Origin: an uncultured Pseudomonadota bacterium
Lineage (GTDB): Bacteria > Pseudomonadota > Gammaproteobacteria > Methylococcales > Methylomonadaceae
NCBI GenBank assembly: GCA_903904275.1
Contig: CAIVBX010000188.1
Coordinates: 1 to 11,586, forward strand
Direction: 5' to 3'
DNA length: 11,586 nucleotides
The notes beneath the pieces are model-generated. The model was not told where the DNA came from. It was given only the letters and a program-made list of their open reading frames with translations, and made no database searches. Each line of letters begins with the position of its first letter. Position 1 is the first letter of the stretch. A program made the position numbers and the translations under genes. Below, in pieces: positions 1-5,507 of this stretch.

Positions 1-1
1 A

Positions 2-880
2 GCCGCACATCAAAAAGAAAACGGTTATTTAAAAGATTTTTCGTTAACCGATGCTGATCGTTATGAACTCACAATTGCGGCGTGGTTGCACGATTGCGGC
101 AAAATTACTACACCCGAATTTATTATTGATAAAGCCACAAAATTAGAAACGATTTTTGATCGTGTGCAATTGATAGAAATCCGTTTTGAAGTGTTAAAAC
201 GTGATGCAGAAATTGCGATGTTAAAACACAAAATTGAAGCATTAGAAGCAGGAAAGAAACCAGAATATGAAGAATTAGAATACCTTTTCCAAGAACGTAT
301 AAAACTGATTGAGCAACATCTTAAATTTATTAAAGAATGCAATAAAGGCAGCGAATTTACCTCACCAGATAAAATACAAGCACTCAATGATTTACAACAA
401 ATTACATGGGAACTTAACGGGGAAACATTTCCATTATTAAGCGGAAATGAATTACATAATTTAAGCATTCCTTATGGCACATTAACGGAAATTGAACGAA
501 AACAAATCAATAATCATATTAGCGTTACTATTTCGATGTTAAATGCGATTAAATGGCCAAAGCATTTAAAAAATGTCACTCAATATGCAGGGGGACACCA
601 TGAAAGAATGGATGGGAAAGGTTATCCAAATGGTCTAACACGAGAAAACATGACCATTCAAGCTAGAGTAATGGCAATTGCAGATGTATTTGAAGCCTTA
701 ACCGCTTCTGATAGACCTTATAAATCAGGCAAAAAATTATCCGAATCATTATTTATTTTGGAAAAAATGAGCAAAAGTGGACACATTGACCCCGATATTT
801 ACAGCGCGTTTGTTTCCCACAAAATTTATAAACACTATGCGGAAAAATTTTTAAAACCTGAACAAATTGATGTTGATTAA
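2..880 (+). CDS. HD-GYP domain protein, probable cyclic-di-GMP phosphodiesterase (5' end outside window)
   Basis: The frame is open from the first complete codon at base 2 to TAA at 878-880, so this is the last 292 residues of a longer protein. What is seen: a WLHDCGK motif (HD at visible residues 30-31), a conserved-type NNHIS histidine, then HHERMDGKGYP at about visible residues 199-209, followed by ARVMAIADVFEALT and RPYK. These are the hallmarks of HD-GYP proteins, which bind metals through the His and Asp residues and hydrolyse cyclic di-GMP. Between HD and HH there are about 170 residues, against roughly 55-60 in compact HD-GYP domains. The insert is rich in Lys, Glu and Leu and looks helical or coiled-coil (DKATKLETIFDR, LKRDAEIAMLKHKIEALEAG). 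An insert of this kind is, as I recall, found in a subset of sensor-linked HD-GYP proteins. Any N-terminal sensor domain lies outside the window. Activity is inferred. Confidence 0.9.
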   Translation, partial: AAHQKENGYLKDFSLTDADRYELTIAAWLHDCGKITTPEFIIDKATKLETIFDRVQLIEIRFEVLKRDAEIAMLKHKIEALEAGKKPEYEELEYLFQERIKLIEQHLKFIKECNKGSEFTSPDKIQALNDLQQITWELNGETFPLLSGNELHNLSIPYGTLTEIERKQINNHISVTISMLNAIKWPKHLKNVTQYAGGHHERMDGKGYPNGLTRENMTIQARVMAIADVFEALTASDRPYKSGKKLSESLFILEKMSKSGHIDPDIYSAFVSHKIYKHYAEKFLKPEQIDVD

Positions 881-939
881 CTGTTGCGTTTTAAGCTCTT
901 TTTCGTAACATTTCCAAATGATGAAAACGTACTTAACAA

Positions 940-968
940 TTGACAATCATGGCATTTTCTAACATAAT
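940..968 (+). promoter_or_regulatory. Sigma70-type promoter of rpsT
   Basis: A perfect -35 box TTGACA (940-945) is separated by exactly 17 bp from CATAAT (963-968), which matches five of six bases of TATAAT. Transcription would start near 975 and leave a short leader of about 38 nt before the rpsT ATG. Such a near-consensus promoter fits a highly expressed ribosomal protein gene. It lies in the 132-bp gap after the HD-GYP gene, so rpsT does not depend on that gene. Confidence 0.75.
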
Positions 969-1012
969 TCGCCGATTCAAAATCCCTTTAAAATTAACTT
1001 CATAGAGACATC

Positions 1013-1288
1013 ATGGCTAATTCACCACAAGCTAAAAAACGTGCAAGACAAGCTGAAAAAAATCGTCAACGCAACGCAAGTCAACGTAGCAAATTACGCA
1101 CTTTCGTAAAAAAAGTGTTAGTTGCAATTAAAGAAGGCGATAAAGACGGCGCACGTTCAGCGTTTAAAGTTGCAGAATCTGTTTTAGATTCATCAGTCAA
1201 CAAAGGCATTATTCACAAAAATAAAGCTGCTCGCGGTAAAAGCCGTTTGAATGCAAAAGTTAAAGCCTTAGTTTTAGCAACCGCTTAA
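1013..1288 (+). CDS. rpsT: 30S ribosomal protein S20
   Basis: The 91-residue product starts MANSPQAKKRARQAEK and is strongly basic throughout, with RNAS..SKLRT and the typical C-terminal stretch IIHKNKAARGKSRLNAKVKAL. This is the three-helix S20 protein, which binds 16S rRNA early in assembly of the small subunit. Length is close to the usual 87-90 residues. The start is set by the conserved MANS N-terminus, with a weak purine stretch AGAGA ending 4 nt before the ATG. The gene stands alone as is usual for rpsT, with its own promoter upstream and a hairpin terminator downstream. Nothing in it looks degraded. Confidence 0.97.
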   Translation: MANSPQAKKRARQAEKNRQRNASQRSKLRTFVKKVLVAIKEGDKDGARSAFKVAESVLDSSVNKGIIHKNKAARGKSRLNAKVKALVLATA

Positions 1289-1300
1289 ACTAAATCTGTC

Positions 1301-1323
1301 GAGGCGTTGCGCCGCAACGTCTC
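1301..1323 (+). other. Stable stem-loop after rpsT, no U-tract
   Basis: GAGGCGTTGC (1301-1310) pairs with GCAACGTCTC (1314-1323) across a 3-nt loop, a 10-bp stem with one G-U pair. It is followed by A-rich, not U-rich, sequence, so it is not a standard intrinsic terminator on either strand. It sits 12 nt after the rpsT stop and 28 nt before the terminator hairpin. A role in 3'-end protection or processing of the rpsT message is possible but only inferred. Confidence 0.55.
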
Positions 1324-1351
1324 CAGAAAACAAAAAAACTACCAAAATACT

Positions 1352-1377
1352 AGCCGCTTGCGGCTTTTTCTATTTTT
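1352..1377 (+). terminator. Rho-independent terminator of rpsT
   Basis: AGCCG (1352-1356) pairs with CGGCT (1361-1365) around a CTTG tetraloop, a loop known to be very stable when closed by G-C. It is followed at once by TTTTCTATTTTT. An A-rich run lies upstream, as in many bacterial terminators. It ends 17 nt before the metZ start codon, so it also forms the 5' leader of any transcript reading into metZ. Confidence 0.8.
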
Positions 1378-1394
1378 AGCCTTCCGAAAACATC

Positions 1395-2579
1395 ATGAAC
1401 GAAATCGATTGGAATCAATACGCTTTAGAAACGCAAGCCATTCGCGCTGGTCAACATCGCACTCACGAAGATGAGCACAGTATGCCGATTTTTATGACTT
1501 CGAGTTATGTGTTTAAAAGCGCGGCAGATGCGGCGGCACGTTTTACAGGTCAACAAGCAGGTAACATTTATTCGCGTTTCACGAATCCAACGGTTGCCGC
1601 ATTTCAAGACCGTTTAGCTCTGATGGAAAAAGGCGAGCGTTGTTTAGCCTTTTCGTCAGGTATGGCGGCAATTATGGCGGTAGGAATGGGATTGCTAAAA
1701 GCAGGCGACCATGTTGTTTGTTCTCGTGGGGTTTTTGGTAACACGGTTTTGATGTTTCAGAATTATTTCGGTAAATTTGGTGTTGAAACGGATTTCGTTG
1801 ATTTAACTGATGTCAGTGCATGGGAAGCTGCCATAAAACCAAACACGCGCTTTTTGTTTTTAGAAACGCCGTCAAATCCATTGATTGAAATTGCTGATAT
1901 TCGGGCTTTAGCCGATATTGCTCACGCGCATAATGCGTTGCTGGTTGTAGATAATTGTTTTTGCACGCCCGCATTACAAAAACCGCTAACGCTAGGCGCA
2001 GACATTGTTGTGCATTCGGCAACAAAATATATCGATGGTCAAGGGCGTTGCGTTGGTGGGGCAGTTGTTGCAAGTGATGAAATTATTGAAAAATACATTT
2101 ATCCCTATTTGCGAACAGGCGGCTCAACAATGAGCGCGTTTAATGCGTGGGTATTTTTAGGCGGATTAGAAACGCTCGCAATTCGTATGAAAGCACATTG
2201 TGACATCGCCACCGCGTTAGCGTTATGGCTTGCCGAACAACCTGCTATTTCAAAAGTAAATTATCCTGCGTTGAAAACGCATCCACAGCATGAATTGGCA
2301 AAAATTCAACAAAGTCATTTTGGTGGCGTGGTGAGTTTTGAAGTCAACGGCGGAAAAGAAGCTGCGTGGAAATTGATTGATGCGACGCAAATGTTATCAA
2401 TTACTGCAAATTTGGGCGATGTAAAAACCACCATCACGCATCCAGCCACAACAACGCATGGTCGTTTAACGCCTGAAGCACGAGCAAAAGCAGGTATCAA
2501 CGATAATTTAGTGCGTATTTCTGTTGGGTTGGAATCAATTGATGATATTAAAGCGGATTTATTACGCGGTTTGGAATAG
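1395..2579 (+). CDS. metZ: O-succinylhomoserine sulfhydrylase
   Basis: The 394-residue protein belongs to the Cys/Met-metabolism PLP-dependent enzymes. MetZ joins O-succinylhomoserine and sulfide to give homocysteine, the direct-sulfhydrylation route to methionine in the cytoplasm. Seen in order: ETQAIRAGQHRT at the N-terminus, SSYVFKSAADAAARF, NIYSRFTNPTV (phosphate-binding Tyr/Arg), VVDNCFCTPALQ (D186, expected to contact the PLP pyridine nitrogen), then HSATKYIDGQGR with K211 as the PLP Schiff-base lysine, and TNLGD-type ANLGDVKTTITHPATTTHGRL near the C-terminus. From memory, this pattern matches Pseudomonas MetZ more closely than MetB or MetC. Full length, no damage. The start ATG is the only one giving the usual N-terminus; no clear Shine-Dalgarno is visible. 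The gene lies downstream of the rpsT terminator with no obvious promoter of its own. Confidence 0.94.
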   Translation: MNEIDWNQYALETQAIRAGQHRTHEDEHSMPIFMTSSYVFKSAADAAARFTGQQAGNIYSRFTNPTVAAFQDRLALMEKGERCLAFSSGMAAIMAVGMGLLKAGDHVVCSRGVFGNTVLMFQNYFGKFGVETDFVDLTDVSAWEAAIKPNTRFLFLETPSNPLIEIADIRALADIAHAHNALLVVDNCFCTPALQKPLTLGADIVVHSATKYIDGQGRCVGGAVVASDEIIEKYIYPYLRTGGSTMSAFNAWVFLGGLETLAIRMKAHCDIATALALWLAEQPAISKVNYPALKTHPQHELAKIQQSHFGGVVSFEVNGGKEAAWKLIDATQMLSITANLGDVKTTITHPATTTHGRLTPEARAKAGINDNLVRISVGLESIDDIKADLLRGLE

Positions 2580-2632
2580 TTTTAAAATCGGATAATTTTT
2601 TGTATTCACCATAACCAAATAACTTAAATCAA

Positions 2633-2734
2633 ATGAAACTAATTTCTTTTTTTGTTTTTTTCATTATTTTGTTTTCGCTTTGCGGTTGGTGTTTGTTTGA
2701 ATCTTTTTTGAACTCAATCACCGCAAGCGAATAG
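2633..2734 (+). CDS. Possible 33-residue hydrophobic membrane peptide
   Basis: After metZ an ATG at 2633 opens a 33-codon frame ending in TAG (2732-2734). It begins MKLISFFVFFIILFSL, a lysine followed by about 15 hydrophobic residues, then CGWC and a short polar tail ending ITASE. This has the shape of a single-pass small membrane protein or a signal sequence. No Shine-Dalgarno is visible. The region is T-rich, and T-rich DNA yields hydrophobic codons by chance, so this is weakly supported. The frame overlaps an imperfect inverted repeat. I do not recognise a family. Confidence 0.25.
   Translation: MKLISFFVFFIILFSLCGWCLFESFLNSITASE
2674..2731. repeat. Imperfect inverted repeat between metZ and the lipoprotein gene
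   Basis: TTCGCTTTGCGGT (2674-2686) is the inverse complement of ACCGCAAGCGAA (2720-2731) apart from one bulged T, a 12-bp stem with a loop of 33 nt. It lies in the gap between convergent metZ (+) and the lipoprotein gene (-) and may be a worn terminator, but neither side has a convincing U-tract immediately after the stem. The rest of 2580-2745 is T-rich and shows no other feature I can support. Confidence 0.4.
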
Positions 2735-2745
2735 GTTTTGTCAAA

Positions 2746-2943
2746 TTACTTAGATTTTTCAGATATAAAGCAAGTATCGATATATCCGTCCTTTTCAGGA
2801 CATTTAGAATAAAACATATCAATATCTTTGCTATCTTTTGACTTAGTGAATACAAAGCCTTTTACTGCAAGGCATTCACTTATTAGTTTTTGTTTTTCTA
2901 ACAATAAATCTAATTTGTGAGACTCTCTCTGATAATCGTCATT
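2746..2943 (-). pseudogene. Detached C-terminal coding segment of the lipoprotein gene
   Basis: Read on the - strand, 2943 to 2749 is an open stretch of 65 codons ending in TAA at 2748-2746. It begins NDDYQRESHKLDLLL and includes LISECLAVKGF and SKCPEKDG. It has no start codon or ribosome-binding site suited to its frame. It lies directly behind the 14-bp tandem repeat and joins the lipoprotein frame exactly if one repeat copy is removed, giving a protein of 225 residues. The C-x-x-x-KG[FY] pattern is, from memory, common near the end of small proteobacterial lipoproteins that also carry a C-E-x-E-A segment, which the upstream part has (ECEYEAHKFT). The segment has kept its frame without stops, so the break is probably recent. 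Confidence 0.7.
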
Positions 2944-2971
2944 TCTGATTGCCTTTATCTGATTGCCTTTA
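2944..2971. repeat. Perfect 14-bp tandem duplication interrupting a lipoprotein gene
   Basis: TCTGATTGCCTTTA occurs twice back to back, at 2944-2957 and 2958-2971. On the - strand the unit reads TAAAGGCAATCAGA. The second copy places an in-frame TAA (2957-2955) right after codons for KAIR. With one copy the frame continues for 65 more codons. Four copies would also be in register by length but would still hit the TAA, so only the single-copy state is full length. Confidence 0.9.
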
Positions 2972-3437
2972 ATTGAGCATCATTAACAATATAATTGTTA
3001 GTTGGTATGTAAGCTCTACTCGGTGATTGCCCCCCTGTGTCAACCGTAAATTTGTGAGCTTCATATTCGCATTCAGCTTTTGATTGATTAAGATTATCCT
3101 CTGTTGCTGATTGATTTATTGTATTTTTAACTAGTGATACTGTAGATGGCTTAACCATATATGGTCGCTCCTCAGCACCACAATGAAAATATATTACCGA
3201 ATCTTGTATACCTAATTCGTTAATGGTTACTGTCGCGTTGTTAGCATTTAATTCTCTAAATCTCCCTCCTAATGTATATTTGTTACACCCTGATTTTGGG
3301 CAGGTTTCAGACGCTATTGGTCGGCAATTTTGACCATATACTGACCTTTGAAGATTTGATATTTCATAACGGGTAGCACACCCATTTAGCATCCAAGAAA
3401 ATAACGCAATAGATATTGATAAAATTATTTTTTTCAT
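2955..3437 (-). CDS. Lipoprotein of unknown function, C-terminally truncated by a tandem duplication
   Basis: The start chosen is the ATG at 3437, which gives MKKIILSISIALFSWMLNGC: two lysines, a hydrophobic stretch and a lipobox LNGC with C20 as the lipidated residue. A longer frame from a TTG at 3479 would add 14 residues that would bury the signal, so I reject it. The product as it stands is 160 residues. After C20 it has several cysteines (GQNCRP, SETCPKSGC, YFHCG) and ECEYEAHKFT. It is probably anchored in the inner or outer membrane facing the periplasm; function is not recognised. It ends early at a TAA created by a 14-bp duplication; without that, the protein would be 225 residues. 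The gene is on its own, convergent with metZ and divergent from the Mrr remnant, with an AT-rich upstream region and no clear Shine-Dalgarno. It may be acquired DNA. Confidence 0.7.
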   Translation of the reverse strand: MKKIILSISIALFSWMLNGCATRYEISNLQRSVYGQNCRPIASETCPKSGCNKYTLGGRFRELNANNATVTINELGIQDSVIYFHCGAEERPYMVKPSTVSLVKNTINQSATEDNLNQSKAECEYEAHKFTVDTGGQSPSRAYIPTNNYIVNDAQLKAIR

Positions 3438-3473
3438 TTTTAAATAATTAATAAAAGTTAAAATAGAATCACA

Positions 3474-3740
3474 ATGCAACGTGCTATGTGGTTATGTCAA
3501 AAGTTATTGTACTTTAGCAATTGCAAAGCCGTATTTCAGGTTAAAAAATACTCAAATCCAGTTGGAAATAAAGCCGTTCAAGAAATTGTTGCAGGGAAAC
3601 AATTTGAAAAGGCTGATATTGCGGCGGTTGTCACAAATAACACTTACACGGCATCGGCTAAACAAATTGCTAATTCCACAGGCGTTTATTTATTGCATTA
3701 TTCGGAATTACCTGATTTTGCAGAAAAATTGAATATCTAA
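3474..3740 (+). pseudogene. Remnant of an Mrr-type restriction endonuclease gene (5' part missing)
   Basis: From about residue 17 of this 88-codon frame the product reads CKAVFQVKKYSNPVGNKAVQ, then EIVAGKQFEKADIAAVVTNN and SAKQIANSTGVYLL. This is the second half of the Mrr/restriction-endonuclease-like catalytic domain of the PD-(D/E)xK superfamily; Q22-x-K24 matches the family's QxK. In intact members the catalytic Asp lies in a glycine-rich segment 15 or so residues upstream, and an N-terminal DNA-binding or membrane part comes before it. Here that segment is absent: the frame before residue 17 does not match, and a stop lies in frame at 3459-3461. No ribosome-binding site precedes the ATG at 3474. 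It abuts the 5' end of the lipoprotein gene, so insertion or deletion there probably removed the front. I expect it to be inactive. Confidence 0.72.
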
Positions 3741-3786
3741 AAAGACTCGCAACTTTTCATTTTTTAGAAAAATCATCGAGTCTTTT
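3740..3786. terminator. Bidirectional terminator between the Mrr remnant and grxC
   Basis: AAAAGACTCG (3740-3749) and CGAGTCTTTT (3777-3786) are perfect inverse complements. The 27-nt loop itself can fold through ATTTTT/AAAAAT. The outer A-T pairs supply a U-run after the stem on both strands. It lies between the stop of the Mrr remnant (+) and the stop of grxC (-), so it can end transcription from both sides. Confidence 0.75.
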
Positions 3787-3794
3787 CACATTTA

Positions 3795-4058
3795 TTAGTT
3801 ATTCATCGCACTTAACAATTCATCCAATTTCCCCGCTTTGTTCAAGGCATTTAAATCATCAAAACCACCAACGTGGAAATCACCAATATAAATTTGTGGC
3901 ACGGTTCGACGTTGGGTTTTTCGCATCATTTCTTCTCGCATTCCCGCTTGTTCATCAACATTGATTTCGGTGTAAATGGCATTTTTGCTGTCGAGCAAAC
4001 GTTTTGCCATTACACAATAACCACAACGGTGCGCGGTATAAATTAGAATTTTTTTCAT
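3795..4058 (-). CDS. grxC: Glutaredoxin 3
   Basis: The 87-residue protein has a thioredoxin fold of the usual GrxC length. The dithiol active site is C12-G-Y-C15 in AHRCGYCVMAKRLL. The glutathione-binding elements follow: R50-R51-T52-V53-P54 with the cis-proline, and GGFDDL at 64-69. GrxC reduces protein disulfides and protein-glutathione adducts using glutathione, in the cytoplasm. The common active site is CPYC; here proline is replaced by glycine, which in thiol oxidoreductases tends to shift redox behaviour, though the effect here is not known. The ATG lies 2 nt after the gltX stop, with no Shine-Dalgarno of its own, so translation is probably coupled to gltX. Confidence 0.93.
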   Translation of the reverse strand: MKKILIYTAHRCGYCVMAKRLLDSKNAIYTEINVDEQAGMREEMMRKTQRRTVPQIYIGDFHVGGFDDLNALNKAGKLDELLSAMNN

Positions 4059-4060
4059 TT

Positions 4061-5464
4061 TTACACGGCTTGAATATAAGAAATTGCCCGTTGCAAACGC
4101 GCCACCGTTTTTTCTCTACCTAAAAGTGCAAGCGTAATATTAATAGAGGGTGAAACACCTGAGCCACAAACCGCGACGCGCAAAGGTTGCGCGACTTTAC
4201 CCAAACCTAATGCTAATTTTTCAGCCGTATTTTTAACCACATCATGCAAGGCTTCTTTTTCCCACAAATCCAGCGCGGCAAACGCATTTTTTAATTCCAA
4301 TAAAACGTTGTCGCTGCCTTCTGAAAAGGCTTTTTTCGCGGCTTTTTCATCATAGGTTTCAAATTCTTGATAAAAATAACGGCTTGCATTTGCCATTTCG
4401 ACTAAGGTTTTACAACGTTCACGTTGTGCTTTGATAAGTTCAACCAAATCAACAGATTTATCTACATTTGCATCAATTCCAATTACACCTAAATGCCAAA
4501 CTAAATGCGACACAATGTCGGCGGGTTCGCTGTGCATTAAATAATGATGATTTAACCACAACAATTTTTCCATGTTAAACGTTGAAGCCGCGCCATTCAC
4601 ATCATTCAAATCAAAAAATTCAATCATTTCAGCGATTGAAAAAATTTCTTGGTCGCCATGTGACCAACCTAAACGCACTAAATAATTTAAAAGTGCTTGT
4701 GGCAAATAACCTTCATCTCGAAATTGCATCACGCTGACTGCGCCGTGACGTTTTGATAATCTCGCGCCATCTGAACCCAAAATCATCGGCAAATGTGCAT
4801 ATTCAGGCAATGGCGCATTTAAGGCTTTCAAAATGTTAATTTGTCGCGGCGTGTTATTGATATGATCATCGCCACGAATAACGTGTGTAATTTTCATGTC
4901 CATGTCATCAACCACAACCGTTAAATTGTAAGTCGGTGAACCATCAGCACGCGCAATCACTAAATCATCGAGTTCTTTATTCGCAACCGTAATGTTGCCT
5001 TTAACTAAATCAGGAATCGTAATTTCTCCGTCAATCGGTGTTTTAAAACGCACAACCGTTTTTTCATTTTGGGGTTTATTGGCATCGCGGCATTTCCCGT
5101 TATAACGTGGTTTTTCTTTCGCTGCCATTTGTTGTTCACGCAAAATTTCTAATTCTTCTTTACTGCAATCGCAATAATAAGCGTGACCTGTTTCAAGTAA
5201 TTTGGCGATGATTTCTTTGTAACGCGGGAAATTCTGGGTTTGAAAAGTCGGTTCAGTGTCGTAATTCAATCCCAGCCAATCCATGCCGTCAAAAATTGCT
5301 TGCACCGATTCTTTTGTTGAACGTTCTAAATCTGTATCTTCAATTCTTAAAATAAATTGCCCACCATGTTTGCGAGCATAAAGCCATGAAAATAAAGCGG
5401 TACGCGCCCCGCCAACGTGTAAATAACCTGTTGGACTTGGTGCAAATCTTGTTGTAACTGTCAT
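4061..5464 (-). CDS. gltX: Glutamyl-tRNA synthetase
   Basis: The product has 467 residues, close to the 471 of E. coli GltX, and charges tRNA-Glu with glutamate. The start at 5464 gives MTVTTRFAPSPTGYLHVGGA, which puts the class I signature (H16-V-G-G) at the expected place; a farther in-frame ATG at 5542 would add 26 hydrophobic residues and run into the upstream gene, so it is rejected. RLSKR at 235-239 is the KMSKS-type motif. HVIRGDDHINNTPRQ and NYLVRLGWSHGDQEIF are family landmarks. The zinc site of E. coli (C98, C100, C125, H127) is C98, C100, C125 and Asp127 here. Only a GAG 9 nt before the ATG serves as a weak ribosome-binding site. Between the dehydrogenase gene (43 nt before) and grxC (2 nt after), probably one operon. 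Confidence 0.97.
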   Translation of the reverse strand: MTVTTRFAPSPTGYLHVGGARTALFSWLYARKHGGQFILRIEDTDLERSTKESVQAIFDGMDWLGLNYDTEPTFQTQNFPRYKEIIAKLLETGHAYYCDCSKEELEILREQQMAAKEKPRYNGKCRDANKPQNEKTVVRFKTPIDGEITIPDLVKGNITVANKELDDLVIARADGSPTYNLTVVVDDMDMKITHVIRGDDHINNTPRQINILKALNAPLPEYAHLPMILGSDGARLSKRHGAVSVMQFRDEGYLPQALLNYLVRLGWSHGDQEIFSIAEMIEFFDLNDVNGAASTFNMEKLLWLNHHYLMHSEPADIVSHLVWHLGVIGIDANVDKSVDLVELIKAQRERCKTLVEMANASRYFYQEFETYDEKAAKKAFSEGSDNVLLELKNAFAALDLWEKEALHDVVKNTAEKLALGLGKVAQPLRVAVCGSGVSPSINITLALLGREKTVARLQRAISYIQAV

Positions 5465-5507
5465 TGTGTGAAACTCAAAAATAAAAAAGTGAAATAAAAA
5501 AGGAGGT

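Noticed and set aside
61..468. Open frame of 135 codons on the - strand opposite the HD-GYP gene
   Set aside because: It lies within a clear HD-GYP coding region, has Ser/Cys/Ile-rich composition typical of antisense frames, and no motif.
881..910. Possible terminator after the HD-GYP gene (GTTGCG ... CGTAAC)
   Set aside because: Only a 6-bp stem with a G-U pair and a 15-nt loop, and no U-tract after it; too weak to call.
3438..3479. Longer start for the lipoprotein (TTG at 3479)
   Set aside because: It would place 14 residues ahead of the MKK-hydrophobic-LNGC signal and spoil lipoprotein export.
3481..3732. Second + frame over the Mrr remnant (83 codons)
   Set aside because: Its product has no recognisable pattern, while the neighbouring frame carries the Mrr motifs over the same bases.
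5499..5507. Perfect Shine-Dalgarno-like AAAGGAGGT on the + strand, ahead of a 79-codon frame
   Set aside because: The nearest + ATG (5528) is 20 nt away and its frame runs antisense to the dehydrogenase gene; on the transcribed - strand this is only an ACCTCC run in the gap before gltX.
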